Part shown: positions 1 to 7,756 of the stretch, in pieces
How the letters are laid out: each line of letters opens with the position of its first letter
Position numbering within the stretch: the stretch's first letter is position 1
Position numbers and translations under genes: made by a program
Notes under the pieces: model-generated
Seen by the model: the letters and a program-made list of their open reading frames with translations, nothing else
What the model was told of the DNA's origin: nothing
Databases searched by the model: none
Source of the DNA: DATLGB01 sp963740765
Lineage (GTDB): Bacteria; Actinomycetota; Thermoleophilia; Solirubrobacterales; Solirubrobacteraceae
NCBI GenBank assembly: GCA_963740765.1
Contig: CAVUFN010000012.1
Span: forward strand, 74,585-138,584
Length of the DNA stretch: 64,000 bases
Direction: 5' to 3'

Positions 1-1
1 G

Positions 2-754
2 AACGTCCCCAACGCGAAGAACCTCGTCTCCAACCTGCGGTCGGTCCCCTACGACCCCAAGCGCCAGTTCTCGCTGCCGTGGCAGTCGGGCGCCATCGGC
101 CTCGGCTACGACATCAAGCAGACGGGCGGCGAGCTGAAGTCCCTGGAGGCGCTCTTCGACCCGAAGTACAAGGGCAAGGTGACGATGCTCGCCGAGCAGT
201 ACGACAGCGCCGGCTCCGTGCTGCTGATGCAGGGCAAGGACCCGACGCAGGCGACCGTCGACGACCAGCTCGGGGCGATCGAGGTGATCAAGAAGGCCAA
301 CGACGCCGGCCAGTTCCGGCGCTTCACCGGCAACGACTACACGACGGACCTGACCAAGGGCAACATCGCCATCGCGCTCGCCTACAGCGGCGACCTGGTC
401 CAGCTGCAGTCCGACAACCCGGACCTGCGCTTCAGCTACCCCGAAGAGGGGGCGATGCTGTTCACGGACAACATGATGCTGCCGCTCGGCGTCGAGCATC
501 CCTACGCGGCGGAGGTGATGATGAACTACGTCTACGACCCGCCCGTCGCGGCGAAGATCTGCGCCTACGTCAACTACCTCTCGCCGGTCGAGGGCGTCCG
601 CGAGATCCTCGAGAAGTCCGACCCCGAGATCGCCGAGAACGAGCTGATCTTCCCGCCTGACGACGTCCGCGAGCGCCTGAAGAACTACCCGTCGTTCTCC
701 ACGCGCCAGGAGGCCGAGGTCGTCGAGGCGATGGCGAAGGTGACGGGCGCGTGA
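2..754 (+). CDS. potD: Polyamine-type ABC transporter substrate-binding protein, C-terminal part
   Basis: This is the C-terminal 250 residues of an extracellular solute-binding protein. Its start, with the signal peptide, lies left of the window; the frame is open from base 2. Such proteins capture the ligand outside the membrane and hand it to the permeases. Visible are the PotD-like stretches FSLPWQSGAIGLGYD, LFDPKYKGKVTML and, near the end, YVNYLSPVEGVREIL. The next gene starts inside the stop codon (GTGA overlap) and two permeases follow, as in potABCD operons; the ATPase is presumably upstream. The family is clear. The substrate (spermidine/putrescine or a related cation) is inferred only. 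Confidence 0.88.
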   Translation, partial: NVPNAKNLVSNLRSVPYDPKRQFSLPWQSGAIGLGYDIKQTGGELKSLEALFDPKYKGKVTMLAEQYDSAGSVLLMQGKDPTQATVDDQLGAIEVIKKANDAGQFRRFTGNDYTTDLTKGNIAIALAYSGDLVQLQSDNPDLRFSYPEEGAMLFTDNMMLPLGVEHPYAAEVMMNYVYDPPVAAKICAYVNYLSPVEGVREILEKSDPEIAENELIFPPDDVRERLKNYPSFSTRQEAEVVEAMAKVTGA

Positions 755-1602
755 GCCGGCGCTGGACGCCGTGGCTGTTCGCCGGCCCGGGCCTGCTGTG
801 GCTGCTGATCTTCTTCGTCATCCCGCTGATCAACCAGGGCGGCGTCTCCGTGATGAGCGGCGACCCGGAGGCTGGCTATGACCTGACGTGGTCGTTCAGC
901 GTCTACACCGACGCGCTGCGCGACTACGACACGCAGTTCCTGCGCTCGTTCGGCTACGCGGGCGTGGCCACGCTGTTCGACCTGATCATCGCGTTCCCGC
1001 TCGCGTACTTCATCGCCTTCAAGGCCGGCCGCTGGCGCAACTTCCTGCTGCTGCTCGTCGTGCTGCCGTTCTTCACGTCCTACGTGCTGCGGACGGTCTC
1101 CTGGCAGCTGATCCTGTCCGACAACGGCTGGGTCGTGGACCGCTTCAGGGATGTCGGGCTCGTCGCCGACGACGGCCGCCTGCTCGCCACGCGCACCGCC
1201 GTCATCGCGGGCATCGCCTACAACTTCCTCCCCTTCATGGTCCTGCCGCTGTTCGTGGCGCTGGACAAGCTCGACGGGCGCCTCGTGGAGGCGGCCACCG
1301 ACCTCTACTGCTCGCGCTGGACCGCGTTTCGCAAGGTGACGCTGCCACTGGCGATGCCGGGCATCTTCGCCGGCTCGCTGCTGTGCTTCATCCCCGCCGC
1401 GGGCGATTTCATCAACGCCGCGCTGCTGGGCACCTCGCGCCAGTACATGATCGGCAACGTCGTGCAGTCCAAGTACCTCAACGTGCTCGACTACCCGACC
1501 GCCGCGGCGCTCTCGTTCATCCTGATGACGCTGATCCTGATCGGGATCGCGGTCTACGGGCGCATCCTGGGGACGAAGAACCTCACCGAGGTGGCGGGAT
1601 GA
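751..1602 (+). CDS. potB: ABC transporter permease, PotB type
   Basis: A 283-residue inner-membrane permease of the spermidine/putrescine type, the usual length for PotB. It has about six hydrophobic segments, starting with the N-terminal LLWLLIFFVIPL helix. The conserved EAA loop that docks on the ATPase reads VEAATDLYCSRWTAFRKVTLP at about residues 175-195. The GTG start overlaps the stop of the binding-protein gene by 4 bases, and its own stop overlaps the next ATG (ATGA), so the three genes are translationally coupled. Substrate specificity cannot be read from the permease. Confidence 0.9.
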   Translation: MSRRWTPWLFAGPGLLWLLIFFVIPLINQGGVSVMSGDPEAGYDLTWSFSVYTDALRDYDTQFLRSFGYAGVATLFDLIIAFPLAYFIAFKAGRWRNFLLLLVVLPFFTSYVLRTVSWQLILSDNGWVVDRFRDVGLVADDGRLLATRTAVIAGIAYNFLPFMVLPLFVALDKLDGRLVEAATDLYCSRWTAFRKVTLPLAMPGIFAGSLLCFIPAAGDFINAALLGTSRQYMIGNVVQSKYLNVLDYPTAAALSFILMTLILIGIAVYGRILGTKNLTEVAG

Positions 1603-2393
1603 CGCGCTTCGCGCCCCGCAACATCTTCCTCGGGATCTGGTCGGCGTTCGCGCTGCTGTTCCTGTTCATCCCGGTGTTCATCGTCGTCCTGTTCTCCTTC
1701 AACGACAACCAGGGACGCTTCAACTTCACCTGGCAGGGCTTCACGCTCGACCACTGGGCGCACCCGTTCCGCGACCCGGACCTGGCGAGGGCCCTGACCA
1801 AGTCGCTGGAGATCGCGGCGCTCTCGACGGCGATCGCCGTCGCGCTGGGGACGCTGCTGGCGATCGCGCTCGTCCGCTACCGCTTCCACGGCCGCGGCGC
1901 CGCCGACTTCTTCGTCTTCCTGCCGATGGCCACCCCCGAGGTCGTCCTCGGCGCCTCGCTGCTGGCGCTGTTCCTGGTGCTCAACGTGAACACGGGCTTC
2001 GTCACCATCGTGATCGCCCACGTCCTCTTCTGCGTGTCCTACGTGGTGGTCACCGTCAAGGCCCGGCTGGAGGGCATGGATCCGCACATCGAGGAGGCGG
2101 CGGCGGACCTCGGCGCGGGCACCTGGACGACCTTCGCCAGGATCACCCTGCCGATGATCCTGCCCGGCGTCGTGTCCGCCGCGGTCCTGGCAGCAGCGCT
2201 GTCGATCGACGACTACGTGGTCACGAGCTTCAACGCCGGCCAGACGCAGACCTTCCCGCTGTTCATCTTCGGCGCGACGCGCCAGGGCGTCCCGCCCGAG
2301 GTCAACGTGCTGGCGACGATGCTGCTGCTCGCCGTGCTCATCCTGATGGCCGTCAACGTGGCCGTGCAGCGCGCCGCCGGCAGGCGCGCCTAG
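1599..2393 (+). CDS. potC: ABC transporter permease, PotC type
   Basis: Second permease of the same importer, 264 residues, with an N-terminal anchor helix (WSAFALLFLFIPVFIVVLF) and an EAA loop, IEEAAADLGAGTWTTFARI, at about residues 165-183. The FSFNDN motif just after the first helix is typical of PotC. The ATG is set by the 4-base overlap with the preceding stop. This is the last gene of the operon. It converges on the SDR gene across a 58-base gap that contains GC-rich inverted sequence (GGCGCCGGCGCGCC) but no T-run, so no clear intrinsic terminator is visible. Confidence 0.9.
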   Translation: MTRFAPRNIFLGIWSAFALLFLFIPVFIVVLFSFNDNQGRFNFTWQGFTLDHWAHPFRDPDLARALTKSLEIAALSTAIAVALGTLLAIALVRYRFHGRGAADFFVFLPMATPEVVLGASLLALFLVLNVNTGFVTIVIAHVLFCVSYVVVTVKARLEGMDPHIEEAAADLGAGTWTTFARITLPMILPGVVSAAVLAAALSIDDYVVTSFNAGQTQTFPLFIFGATRQGVPPEVNVLATMLLLAVLILMAVNVAVQRAAGRRA

Positions 2394-2451
2394 GGGTGGC
2401 GAGGCGCAGTCGTCGGCGCCGGCGCGCCGAGCCGGGCCCCCACGTGGTCTC

Positions 2452-3210
2452 CTACTTCGCAGTCGTAGACGGGGTGAAGCCGCCGCCCTTGCCGGCGCGG
2501 CGGATCAGCCCGCCGACCGTGGCGTTGAGCACCGGGATCAGCCCGTAGGCGCGCGGCACGTAGCGCTCCGCCTTGCCGTTGGCCGCGTCGACGATCGCGT
2601 CGGCGACCTTGTCGGGCGTTGACACCGCCCAGCGCGTCCTCGGGTTGTCGACGAGCTCCTGCTGCGGGAAGCCCTCCGTGGCCACGAAGCCCGGCAGCAC
2701 CGTGCCGACGTGGACGCCGTGCTCGGCCTCCTCGAGGTGCAGGGACTCGCTGAAGCCGATCAGCGCGAACTTGGACGCGCTGTAGGCGCCCGAGCCCTTG
2801 CGGCCGACCCGGCCGGCGGTGGAGGCGACGTTGACGATCGCGCTCGGCGCCGAGTCGCGCAGCAGCGGCAGCAGCGCCTCCGTGAGGCGCACCTGGGCGT
2901 CGAAGTTGAGCGCCATGTGGCGGCGGACGTTCTCCCAGCCGCCGTCGGCGAAGGTGCCGCGCCAGGCGGCCCCCGCGTTGTTGACGAGCAGGTCGAGGTG
3001 GTCGCCGGCCGCCTCGCGCACGCGCGCGGGCGCGTCCTCCTCCAGCAGGTCCACGGCGAGCGCGGAAGCGTGACCGATCTCACTCGCGAGCGCCTCCAAC
3101 CGGTCTGCGCGGCGCGCCACCAGCGTCACGGCGTAGCCGTCGCGCGCCAGCCGCCGCGCCGTCGCCTCCCCGATCCCGCTGCTGGCTCCGGTGACGATCG
3201 CGGTTCGCAT
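2452..3210 (-). CDS. Short-chain dehydrogenase/reductase (SDR)
   Basis: A 252-residue classical SDR. The N-terminus MRTAIVTGASSGIGEATARR is the NAD(P)-binding TGxxxGIG Rossmann motif; NNAGA lies at about residue 80 and the active-site YSASK at about 150, with a Ser (VNVAS) before it. It should catalyse a carbonyl/alcohol oxidoreduction; the substrate is unknown. I start it at ATG 3210 and not at a longer upstream frame, because 3210 sits exactly at the Rossmann strand. A TAACAT -10 box also lies 7 bases upstream (3218-3223), so the mRNA would be leaderless. It is divergent from the riboswitch-controlled NlpC/P60 gene. Confidence 0.9.
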   Translation of the reverse strand: MRTAIVTGASSGIGEATARRLARDGYAVTLVARRADRLEALASEIGHASALAVDLLEEDAPARVREAAGDHLDLLVNNAGAAWRGTFADGGWENVRRHMALNFDAQVRLTEALLPLLRDSAPSAIVNVASTAGRVGRKGSGAYSASKFALIGFSESLHLEEAEHGVHVGTVLPGFVATEGFPQQELVDNPRTRWAVSTPDKVADAIVDAANGKAERYVPRAYGLIPVLNATVGGLIRRAGKGGGFTPSTTAK

Positions 3211-3217
3211 GGGGGTG

Positions 3218-3227
3218 ATGTTATGGT
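3218..3227. promoter_or_regulatory. Bidirectional -10 element (ANNNTANNNT)
   Basis: The 10-mer ATGTTATGGT reads as TAACAT on the minus strand, 7 bases before the SDR ATG. It reads as TATGGT on the plus strand (3222-3227), about 7 bases before position 3234, where the riboswitch RNA would begin. The two hexamers share the central TA. No clear -35 is seen. This is an inference from spacing and sequence. Confidence 0.5.
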
Positions 3228-3233
3228 GACCTC

Positions 3234-3352
3234 GATCAGGCCGAGTCCCGCAAGCCGGGAACGGGGGACCCACGTAGGTGGGGCGAATCGGTGGTCATCC
3301 GCCGTAGCGCAGTTGGAAGCGCGAGCCCGTCAGCTAACCCCGTAGGCAAGTC
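3234..3352 (+). ncRNA. c-di-AMP riboswitch (ydaO/yuaA class)
   Basis: The leader carries the conserved blocks of the ydaO/yuaA aptamer in order: CCGAGTCCCGCAAGCCGGGA and ACGGGGGACCCA (3241-3272), GGGGCGAATC (3280-3289), then GAGCCCGTCAGCTAACCCCG with TAGGC after it (about 3323-3346). This class binds cyclic di-AMP. In actinobacteria it commonly precedes cell-wall hydrolase genes, which matches the NlpC/P60 gene 20 bases downstream. The conserved CTAACCCC (3334-3341) is perfectly complementary to GGGGTTAG (3360-3367), which contains the downstream ribosome-binding site, so translation control is likely. A covariance-model search (RF00379) would confirm it. Confidence 0.9.
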
Positions 3353-3357
3353 CAATC

Positions 3358-3367
3358 AGGGGGTTAG
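3358..3367 (+). promoter_or_regulatory. Ribosome-binding site in the riboswitch expression platform
   Basis: AGGGGG at 3358-3363 stands 8 bases before the TTG at 3372, a strong Shine-Dalgarno that decides the start of the NlpC/P60 gene. The overlapping GGGGTTAG pairs perfectly with the aptamer's CTAACCCC, leaving an 18-base loop. Ligand state could therefore mask or free this site. Confidence 0.6.
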
Positions 3368-3371
3368 TCCG

Positions 3372-4058
3372 TTGTCTCGCATCGCGTTGTTGCTGTCGTT
3401 GGTGGTTGTCGCCTCCGTGCCCGCCACTGCCTCGGCCCGGTCCCTTTCCCGTTCGAAGACGAAGGCGATGCAGCGTGCGCTGGGCGTGCGCGCCGACGGC
3501 GCCATCGGCCCCAGGACCCGTCGCGCGATCCGCCGCTTCGAGCGCCGCAACGACCTGCACGTCGACGGCCGTCCCGACCCGGAGCTCCTCGAGGCGCTCG
3601 GCGTCACGACGGGCGATTCGAGCCGCGCCGGCAACGGCAACGGGGGCACCAGCGGCGACGAGCCCGCTGCCACCGACACGGGCACCGCCACCGGCGACGC
3701 CGCCGCCGCCGTCGATGCCGCCCGGTCCGCCATCGGCTCGCCGTACGCTTCCGCCGGGACCGACACGAGCGGCTTCGACTGCTCCGGGCTCACGATGTGG
3801 GCCTTCGACAAGGCCGGCGTCGATCTGCCCCGCACGAGCTACGACCAGTACGAGATGGGCGAGGACGTCGCCGACGGCGCGGTCCAGGCGGGCGACCTCG
3901 TCTTCTTCGACACGGCGGGCGACGGCGCCTCGCACGTCGGCATCGCCACCGGCCCGGACACGGCGATCTCGGCGACCACGTCGCGCGGCGTGGTCGAGCA
4001 CACCTTCACCGACGGTTACTGGGCGGACCACTACATCGGTGCGCGCCGGCTGAGCTAG
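3372..4058 (+). CDS. Secreted NlpC/P60 peptidoglycan endopeptidase with peptidoglycan-binding domain
   Basis: A 228-residue exported cell-wall hydrolase. It has a signal peptide at residues 1-22 (ALLLSLVVVASVPATASA), a PG_binding_1-type domain at about 30-75 (ALGVRADGAIGPRTRRAIRRF), a Gly/Thr/Asp linker, and an NlpC/P60 domain from about 118 to the end. The catalytic Cys is in SGFDCSGLTMWAF and the His in SHVGIATG. The family cleaves D-Glu/mesoDAP-type bonds in peptide stems. I chose TTG 3372 because of the AGGGGG site 8 bases before it. The in-frame GTG at 3291 lies inside the riboswitch and would disrupt the signal peptide. Expression is probably set by c-di-AMP. Confidence 0.92.
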   Translation: MSRIALLLSLVVVASVPATASARSLSRSKTKAMQRALGVRADGAIGPRTRRAIRRFERRNDLHVDGRPDPELLEALGVTTGDSSRAGNGNGGTSGDEPAATDTGTATGDAAAAVDAARSAIGSPYASAGTDTSGFDCSGLTMWAFDKAGVDLPRTSYDQYEMGEDVADGAVQAGDLVFFDTAGDGASHVGIATGPDTAISATTSRGVVEHTFTDGYWADHYIGARRLS

Positions 4059-4071
4059 GCACAATGGCGGG

Positions 4072-5199
4072 ATGCGCTACCTGCTCCCGCTGACCCTTCT
4101 TCTGTTCGGCGCCCTCGAGGGACCGGCGCATGCCGACCTCCAGCTGTCGGCCGCGAGCGCCCATGTCACGGTCACCGGGACGGACGCCGCGGAGACGGTG
4201 ATCGTGACGGGCGACGGCACGTCGGTCACCTTTGCCGTCCCGTCGGGCACGATCTCCAAGACGGCGGATCCGGACGGGCACTGCGGCGGTTCGGCCGCGA
4301 GCATCACCTGCACCGCGACCGCGGCCACGGTGGACCTGGGTGGTGGGGCCGACACGCTGCGTTCCCCCTCCCCCGTGACCACGTCCTTCGCGGTCGCCGT
4401 CGGCGGAGGCCCCGGCCGCAACATCCTCGACTTGAGTGATCGCACGGCGGGCGTCACCGCGTCGCCGGCCGGCATCGAGGGCAGTGCGCTGAACCTGCAG
4501 GGCATCCAGGACATCACCGGCACCCCCCAGGACGACACCCTGACCGGGAACACCCTGCCAAACCACCTCCGGGGCGGCGCCGGCGCGGACAAGCTCCAGG
4601 GCGGGCAGGGCGAGGATCTGCTCGAGGGGGGCGGTGGTGCCGACGTGCTGCGCGACACCGGCGGGTTCGACGCGTTCTTCGGCGATGCGGGCGACGATCA
4701 GATCTTCGCCAGGGACGAGTTTGGCGAGACGGTCAACTGCGGGGACGGGGACGACACGGCCGAGATGGACGAATCGGATGCACCGGACGGCTGCGAGACG
4801 CTGACGGGCGCCCCCGGGGCGGTCTACGTCATCCCGGTGGCGACGTCGACGCCCACCCCGGCGAGCACGGTCACAACGGGGTCACGCCCCCTGGCGGGCA
4901 CGCTCAGGCTCCGGAGGAAGGGCGCGAAGCTGCGCAAGCGGGCGCTTCGCACGAGGGGATCGGCGACTTGCGCAGCCGCGGCCGGCTGCAGGCTGAAGGT
5001 CATCAGCAAGTTCGGCACCAGGACGCGCAAGCTCGGCGCCGGCCGGACGGCGACCGTCACGCTCAGGCTGTCCAGGAAGGCCGCCAGGCGCCTACGCCGC
5101 GGGAAGACCCGCAGGCGCAGAGTGGTCCTGCGGGTGCGCCTGTCGGCGGCGGACGCAGCCACCGTTGCCGGCCGGGTGAAGGTCACCCTCAGGGCCTGA
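4072..5199 (+). CDS. Secreted RTX-like (hemolysin-type Ca-binding repeat) protein
   Basis: A 375-residue exported protein. It has a signal peptide (LLPLTLLLFGALEGPAHA), a beta-rich N-terminal half, and a short block of glycine/aspartate nonapeptides at about residues 160-215 (for example GGAGADKLQGGQGEDLLEGG and GDAGDDQIFA) that form calcium-binding parallel beta-rolls in RTX proteins. A Pro/Thr linker follows. The last ~100 residues are very Arg/Lys-rich (RLRRKGAKLRKRALRTRG) with two Cys, a tail type also found on other secreted proteins here. It lies 13 bases after the NlpC/P60 gene. A CACAAT hexamer 6 bases before the ATG could be a weak -10. Its function is unknown. Confidence 0.8.
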   Translation: MRYLLPLTLLLFGALEGPAHADLQLSAASAHVTVTGTDAAETVIVTGDGTSVTFAVPSGTISKTADPDGHCGGSAASITCTATAATVDLGGGADTLRSPSPVTTSFAVAVGGGPGRNILDLSDRTAGVTASPAGIEGSALNLQGIQDITGTPQDDTLTGNTLPNHLRGGAGADKLQGGQGEDLLEGGGGADVLRDTGGFDAFFGDAGDDQIFARDEFGETVNCGDGDDTAEMDESDAPDGCETLTGAPGAVYVIPVATSTPTPASTVTTGSRPLAGTLRLRRKGAKLRKRALRTRGSATCAAAAGCRLKVISKFGTRTRKLGAGRTATVTLRLSRKAARRLRRGKTRRRRVVLRVRLSAADAATVAGRVKVTLRA

Positions 5200-5212
5200 A
5201 CCTACCGGCGAG

Positions 5213-5218
5213 TAAGAT
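5213..5218 (+). promoter_or_regulatory. -10 box for leaderless acyl-CoA dehydrogenase mRNA
   Basis: TAAGAT lies 7 bases before ATG 5226 and no Shine-Dalgarno is present. It overlaps the alternative ATG at 5217, which argues for 5226 as the start. Confidence 0.45.
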
Positions 5219-5225
5219 GTCCGTC

Positions 5226-6527
5226 ATGAGCGTGGCGGAACGCAGCATGGGCCTGGCGTTGAAGGGCCTCAACCAACTCGCGCGGGTGGACGCCCTGCGC
5301 GGCCCGGCGTCCAAGATCGTCTACCGGGCGACGCGCGACGGATCGCGGGCGGGAGCCCGGGCCGGACGCACCTTCACCGCGGTGACGCAGCTCGGGCGCC
5401 CGGCGCGCCTGAAGGTGACGTCGCCGCGCGGAGTCTTCGACCTCACCCCCGACGACGAGCAGCAGATGCTGCGCGACACCTTCCGGGAGTTCGGGCAGAG
5501 CGAGCTGCGGCCGGTCGCGCAGCAGGCCGACACCGACTGCGAGGCTCCGGAGGCGTTGATCGCCCAGGCGGCCGAGCTCGGCCTGACCACGCTCGGCGTG
5601 CCGGAGGATCTCGGCGGCGCCGTGTCCGAGCGCTCCGCCATCACGACCCTGCTCGTCGCCGAGGCGCTGGCCACCGGTGACGCCGGCCTGGCCACCGCCA
5701 TCCTCGCGCCGGCGGGCGTCGCGTCGGCCCTGGCGCTGTGGGGCGACGCCGATCAGCAGTCCACCTACCTCCCCCCGTTCGTCGGCGACGACGTCCCCGG
5801 CGCGGCCTTCGCGCTCCAGGAGGCACGGCCGCTGTTCGACCCCTTCTCGCTGCAGACGGTCGCCAAGGCCAAGGACGGCGGCTACGTCCTCGACGGCGTC
5901 AAGGCGCTCGTCCCCGGGGCGGCCAAGGCGGAGCTGTTCCTGGTCGCGGCCCAGCTCGAGGGCAAGGGCCCGGCGCTGTTCGTCGTCGAGTCCTCCGCCC
6001 CGGGCCTGACCGTGGAAGCCGAGCCCGCGATGGGCGTGCGCGCCGCCGCTACCGCGACGCTGGAGCTCTCCGGCGTCGAGGTCCCCGGCATGGCGCTGCT
6101 CGCCGACGGCGACCCGGAGGTCTACGCGGAAGCCGTGCACCGCGCGCGCCTGGCCTGGTGCGCCGTGGCCGTCGGCACCGCCCAGGCCGTCCTCGACCAC
6201 GTCATCCCGTACGTCAACGAGCGCCGCGCCTTCGGTGAGCCGATCTCGCACCGCCAGGCGGTCGCGTTCACGGTCTCCGACATCGCCATCGAGCTCGAGG
6301 GCATGCGGCTCGCCACCTGGCGGGCGGCCGCGCTCGCCGACGCCGGCAAGGACTTCAAGCACCCCGCTGCCGTCGCCCGCCGCCTCTGCGCGGTCAAGGG
6401 TGCCGACATCGGGTCCAAGGGCGTCCAGCTGCTGGGCGGCCATGGCTACGTCAAGGAATACCCCGTCGAGCGCTGGTACCGCGACCTGCGCGCCGCCGGC
6501 GTCATGGAAGGGGCGCTGCTCGTCTGA
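5226..6527 (+). CDS. Acyl-CoA dehydrogenase family protein
   Basis: A 433-residue flavoprotein of the acyl-CoA dehydrogenase family, which makes the alpha-beta double bond of acyl-CoA with FAD. An N-terminal extension of about 65 residues precedes the helical domain (LTPDDEQQMLRDTFREFGQ). Family signatures include VNERRAFGEPISHRQAVAF, with the FAD/CoA-contacting Arg-Ala-Phe-Gly, and GGHGYVKEYPVERWYRDLR near the C-terminus, followed by a Glu (VMEGALLV) in the position of the catalytic base. The start is set by the TAAGAT box. The stop overlaps the next gene's ATG by 1 base, so two related dehydrogenases are co-expressed. The two may form a heteromer; that is inference. Confidence 0.88.
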   Translation: MSVAERSMGLALKGLNQLARVDALRGPASKIVYRATRDGSRAGARAGRTFTAVTQLGRPARLKVTSPRGVFDLTPDDEQQMLRDTFREFGQSELRPVAQQADTDCEAPEALIAQAAELGLTTLGVPEDLGGAVSERSAITTLLVAEALATGDAGLATAILAPAGVASALALWGDADQQSTYLPPFVGDDVPGAAFALQEARPLFDPFSLQTVAKAKDGGYVLDGVKALVPGAAKAELFLVAAQLEGKGPALFVVESSAPGLTVEAEPAMGVRAAATATLELSGVEVPGMALLADGDPEVYAEAVHRARLAWCAVAVGTAQAVLDHVIPYVNERRAFGEPISHRQAVAFTVSDIAIELEGMRLATWRAAALADAGKDFKHPAAVARRLCAVKGADIGSKGVQLLGGHGYVKEYPVERWYRDLRAAGVMEGALLV

Positions 6528-7756
6528 TGGCCATCAACCTCGAAGTCCCGAAGAAGTTCCAGCCGCTCGTCGAGCAGGCCCACCAGGCGGCGGTGCACGT
6601 CTTCCGCCCCGTGTCGCGCAAGTACGACCGCGAGGAGCACGCGTACCCGAAGGAGCTCGACACCTTCGCCGCCCTGATCAAGGGAATGGACGAGGGTGGC
6701 GGGACGAGCGGCGCGGGTGCCGCGGCCGGACGCGGCTCGGAGTCGAACGGGTCGACCAACGGCCACGCCGAGGGGACCAAGAACGGCGGCAACCTCGCCA
6801 GCGCCCTCTCGATCATGGAGCTGTGCTGGGGCGACGTCGGCCTGCTGCTCTCGATGCCCGGGCAGGGCCTCGGCAACTCGGCCATCGCCGCGGTCGCCAA
6901 CGAGGTCCAGCTCGAGTCCTACGGCGGCAAGTGGGCGGCCATGGCGATCACGGAGCCCGAGGCGGGCTCGGATTCGGCCGCCATCCGCACCACGGCGAGG
7001 CTCGACGGCGACGAGTACGTCCTCAACGGCGAGAAGATCTACGTCACCAGCGGCGAGCGCGCCGACCTCGTGGTCGTGTGGGCGACGCTGGACCGCGACC
7101 AGGGCCGCGCGGCGATCAAGTCGTTCGTGGTCGAGCGCTCCAACCCGGGCATGAAGCTCGACCGGCTCGAGCACAAGCTCGGGATCCGCGCGTCGGACAC
7201 AGCCGCGTTCATCCTCGAGGACTGCCGGGTCCCCAAGGACGCGCTGCTCGGCGACCCGGAGATCAAGCCCAAGGGCGGGTTCGCCGGCGTCATGCAGACG
7301 TTCGACAACACGCGGCCGCTCGTTGCCGCGATGGCGATCGGCGTCGCCCGCGCGGCGCTGGACCACACGCGCGACGCGCTGAAGGACGCCGGTGTCGAGA
7401 TCGACCCCGACGCGCCCGCCTACGCGCAGAGCGCGGCGGCGGCGGAGCTGCTCGACATGGAGGCCGACTTCGAGGCCGCCCGGCTGCTCACGCTGCAGGC
7501 GTGCTGGATGGCCGACAACAAGAAGCCCAACTCGCTGCAGGCCTCGATGGCCAAGGCGAAGGCGGGCCGGGTGGGCACGGACGTGTGCCTGCGCTGCATC
7601 GCGCTGTGCGGTGCGTCGGGCCTCGGCGAGTCCGAGCTGCTGGAGAAGTGGGCCCGCGACGCGAAGATCCTGGACATCTTCGAGGGCACGCAGCAGATCC
7701 AGCTGCTGATCATCGCCCGTCAGCTGCTCAAGAAGACCTCAGCCGAGCTGAAGTAG
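6527..7756 (+). CDS. Acyl-CoA dehydrogenase family protein
   Basis: A 409-residue partner of the previous gene. Typical motifs are AITEPEAGSDSAAIRTTA (substrate/FAD loop), GEKIYVTSG and, at the C-terminus, ILDIFEGTQQIQ, which contains the catalytic Glu. Unusually, residues ~55-90 hold a Gly/Ser/Asn-rich insert (GGGTSGAGAAAGRGSESNGS) between the first helices, with a weak, low-complexity look. The insert is encoded in normal high-GC codons, so I see no sign of frameshift. The gene overlaps the end of the convergent hydrolase gene by 18 bases. Chain-length preference is unknown. Confidence 0.88.
   Translation: MAINLEVPKKFQPLVEQAHQAAVHVFRPVSRKYDREEHAYPKELDTFAALIKGMDEGGGTSGAGAAAGRGSESNGSTNGHAEGTKNGGNLASALSIMELCWGDVGLLLSMPGQGLGNSAIAAVANEVQLESYGGKWAAMAITEPEAGSDSAAIRTTARLDGDEYVLNGEKIYVTSGERADLVVVWATLDRDQGRAAIKSFVVERSNPGMKLDRLEHKLGIRASDTAAFILEDCRVPKDALLGDPEIKPKGGFAGVMQTFDNTRPLVAAMAIGVARAALDHTRDALKDAGVEIDPDAPAYAQSAAAAELLDMEADFEAARLLTLQACWMADNKKPNSLQASMAKAKAGRVGTDVCLRCIALCGASGLGESELLEKWARDAKILDIFEGTQQIQLLIIARQLLKKTSAELK

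Noticed and set aside
2394..2451. Intrinsic terminator after the ABC transporter operon
   Set aside because: GC-rich inverted sequence is present, but there is no T-run; none of the convergent gaps has a classical intrinsic terminator.
3291..3371. Upstream GTG start for the NlpC/P60 protein, giving a longer N-terminus
   Set aside because: The extra codons lie inside the riboswitch aptamer, and a strong Shine-Dalgarno points to TTG 3372.
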